Positions 12,194 to 13,920 of a stretch of 13,920 nucleotides of DNA are shown in pieces. This stretch comes from JBOGFI01 sp050743365 (GTDB lineage: Bacteria > Actinomycetota > Acidimicrobiia > IMCC26256 > JACDBD01). Where the stretch lies: assembly GCA_050743365.1 (NCBI GenBank), contig JBOGFI010000012.1:1-13920 (forward strand), written 5' to 3'. A program made the translations under genes and the position numbers. Under the pieces are notes generated by a model that was not told where the DNA came from, made no database searches, and saw only the letters and a list, made by a program, of their open reading frames with translations. Numbering within the stretch: the stretch's first letter is position 1; each line of letters opens with the position of its first letter.

Positions 12194-13920
12194 CGCGAGG
12201 CGTTCAGGCTATCGGGGGGCGCCGGCGCATCGCCGGTCGGCGGCACCTGCTCCAGCCGCAGGGCGTATTGCATAATGCGGGCGAACACCGGAGCCGCGAC
12301 CTGACCGCCGTAGTACGTCCGCGACGGCTCGTCGAGCACCACGATGGTGGCGAGCCGAGGCGCGTCGGCGGGGGCGAATCCTGCGAACGACGCGACGTAC
12401 CGGCCGTCGTAGGGGGGCTTGCGGGCGGTGCCGGTCTTGCCCGCCACCCGGTAGCCCGGCACCGCGGCGCGGGTCCCGGTCCCGCCGGTGACCACCGACT
12501 CGAGCATCGTGCGCATCGTGGCGGCGGTCCCGGTCGACACCACCGCGCGTGGCGCCGCGAGCGGCTCGTCGTGCCTCGTGCCGTCGGGGCCGATCGTGGC
12601 GGCCACCAGACGGGGCGGCCGGGAGACGCCTCCGTTGGCGATCGTCGTGTACACGTCGAGCATTTGGACCGCGGTCACCGCGATCCCGTTCCCGAGGGGC
12701 ATCGACGCCAGGCTGGTGTCGTTGTACTCGGACGGCGGGAGCAGGAGGCCGGGCGACTCGCCGGGGAACTCGAGCGCGGTCGCCGACCCGAACCCGAACG
12801 CACGCAGGTAGGTGTCGAACCGGTCGCGGCCGAGGGCGCGGGCGATGAGGATCGTCCCGACGTTCGACGACTCGCGCACGATGTCGTTGACGGTCATCGC
12901 GGGCGGGTGGTCCTCGACATCCTCGAAGACCCGCCCGTCGATCGTCAGCTCGCCCGGTACCTGGTACCACGTCTCGGGAGTGACGGTGCCCTCCTCGAGT
13001 GCACCCGCCACCGTGATCACCTTGTTCGTGGAACCGGGCTCGTAGACGTCGGTGACGGGTCGGTTGGGCTCGGTCGCGGGTCCGGGGCGCGCTGGATGAT
13101 CGGCGGTCGCGCCCTCGACGGTGGCCATCGCGAGCACGTCGCCGCTCTGCACGTCGACCACCACCGCCACGCCGCCCTTGGCCTTCGCTCCCGTGACCTC
13201 GTCGACGAGCACGCGCTCCGTCTCGTACTGCAGCGACTGGTCGATGGTCAGCACCAGGTCGGAGCCCCGCTGCGAAGGGCGCACGCGACGCTGACCGCTG
13301 GGGATCTCGTGCCCGTAAGGGTCGCGCTCGACCACGACCTCGCCCGGTCGGCCGGTCAGCAGCTCGTCGTAGGCCGACTCGAGCCCGCCCAGGCCGTCGT
13401 TGTCGATCCCGACGAACCCGAGGACCGGCCCAGCCAGTGCGTTGGAAGGGTAGAACCGCTTCGACTCGGGGACGAAGCCGATACCCGGGAGATCCAGCGC
13501 CCGGATGCGCGCGGCGGTCTCGTCGTCGACCTTGCGCGCGAGGTAGACGAACGCACGGTCGGGTTGCGCCAGCGTGTCGCGGAGCTGAAGCTCGTCGACA
13601 CCGAGCAGCGGAGCCAGCAGCGCGGCATGGGTCGCCGGGTCCTCGACGACCCGCGGGTCGGCCCACACGGTCTGCTGCTGGACCGAGACCGCGAGGTCGT
13701 TGCCGTTGCGGTCGAAGACGCTGCCGCGCTCGGCGGCGAGCTCGATCGTGCGGAGCCGCTGGTCGAGCCCCAGGCGCGCGTACCGGTCGCGGCCCATGCC
13801 CTGCACGTCGACCAGACGAGCACCGATCGTCGCGAACGCGGCGACCGTCACGAACAGCAGGGCGACCAGGCGACGGCGGGTCGAGCGGGCGGTCGCCACC
13901 CGGCGAGCGGAGGCGGGCCC
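12190..13920 (-). CDS. ftsI: Septal transpeptidase FtsI (class B penicillin-binding protein), possibly 5' incomplete
   Basis: Membrane-anchored D,D-transpeptidase that cross-links septal peptidoglycan with FtsW. Numbering from GTG 13899: basic N-terminus, one membrane helix (about 10-29), the pedestal start ERGSVFDRNGNDLA (57-70), the dimerisation domain to about 215, and the transpeptidase domain. Catalytic motifs are SxxK in EPGSTNK (S290, K293), SxN in ESSN (S344, N346) and KTG in GKTGT (488-490). A Pro-rich tail of about 20 residues ends the chain, and there are no PASTA repeats. The frame stays open seven codons past GTG 13899 to the edge, and no Shine-Dalgarno precedes that GTG, so the true start may lie outside; GTG 13899 alone would give 569 residues. 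The usual neighbours mraZ, rsmH and ftsL would lie upstream, beyond the edge. The stop overlaps murE. Confidence 0.96.
   Translation of the reverse strand, partial: GPASARRVATARSTRRRLVALLFVTVAAFATIGARLVDVQGMGRDRYARLGLDQRLRTIELAAERGSVFDRNGNDLAVSVQQQTVWADPRVVEDPATHAALLAPLLGVDELQLRDTLAQPDRAFVYLARKVDDETAARIRALDLPGIGFVPESKRFYPSNALAGPVLGFVGIDNDGLGGLESAYDELLTGRPGEVVVERDPYGHEIPSGQRRVRPSQRGSDLVLTIDQSLQYETERVLVDEVTGAKAKGGVAVVVDVQSGDVLAMATVEGATADHPARPGPATEPNRPVTDVYEPGSTNKVITVAGALEEGTVTPETWYQVPGELTIDGRVFEDVEDHPPAMTVNDIVRESSNVGTILIARALGRDRFDTYLRAFGFGSATALEFPGESPGLLLPPSEYNDTSLASMPLGNGIAVTAVQMLDVYTTIANGGVSRPPRLVAATIGPDGTRHDEPLAAPRAVVSTGTAATMRTMLESVVTGGTGTRAAVPGYRVAGKTGTARKPPYDGRYVASFAGFAPADAPRLATIVVLDEPSRTYYGGQVAAPVFARIMQYALRLEQVPPTGDAPAPPDSLNASR

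Noticed and set aside
12260..12280. AT-rich spot (GCATTATGCAATAC on the minus strand) in the ftsI 3' end as an internal promoter for murE
   Set aside because: No credible -35 element at the right distance, and the bases encode conserved-looking FtsI residues (IMQYALR).
1..13920. Mobile element, CRISPR, tRNA/rRNA, prophage or defence-system content
   Set aside because: Core dcw genes fill the window almost end to end; no repeats with regular spacing, transposase motifs or RNA-gene signatures were seen.

Overview
The window is one contiguous stretch of a division and cell wall (dcw) cluster from a very GC-rich bacterium. Every supported gene lies on the minus strand, so transcription runs from high to low coordinates: ftsI, murE, murF, mraY, murD, ftsW, murG, murC, murB, ftsQ, then a 158-base non-coding gap, then ftsZ and the start of pgeF, which leaves the window. 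GC content, strong third-position GC bias, an actinobacterial-type FtsZ core, the lack of ftsA between ftsQ and ftsZ, and ftsZ followed by pgeF point to Actinomycetota. A short FtsQ and the presence of murB between murC and ftsQ differ from the mycobacterial layout. A deep-branching class such as Acidimicrobiia would fit, but that is an inference. MurE carries the DNPR motif of diaminopimelate-adding enzymes, so the wall peptide probably contains diaminopimelate at position 3.

Region 1 (13920 to 1571) holds ten genes with no intergenic space. Each start codon overlaps the previous stop (ATGA, GTGA or TGATG junctions, or 10-14 base overlaps), so the block is probably one translationally coupled operon. 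It supplies cytoplasmic peptide-stem assembly (MurB, MurC, MurD, MurE, MurF), the lipid steps (MraY for lipid I, MurG for lipid II), the septal polymerase and transpeptidase pair (FtsW, FtsI) and the divisome bitopic protein FtsQ. Several genes begin well inside longer open frames; the starts given here were chosen from domain boundaries, Shine-Dalgarno sequences and stop-start coupling.

Region 2 (1570 to 1413) is the only real intergenic space. It contains a well-formed sigma70-type promoter (TTGATT, 17-base spacer, TAGAGT), a 12-bp perfect inverted repeat with a 7-base loop between promoter and gene, and a good ribosome binding site for ftsZ. One half of the inverted repeat recurs as an octamer across the end of the -10 element. 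This is the most interesting non-coding signal in the window and suggests that ftsZ is expressed and controlled partly independently of the upstream operon.

Region 3 (1412 to 1) is ftsZ followed 19 bases later by a partial pgeF (YlmD/YfiH, laccase-domain) gene, recognised from its conserved N-terminal motifs. I saw no mobile element, CRISPR array, tRNA, rRNA or unfamiliar gene. The gene content is conventional; the novelty, if any, lies in the ftsZ leader and a few unusual residues.
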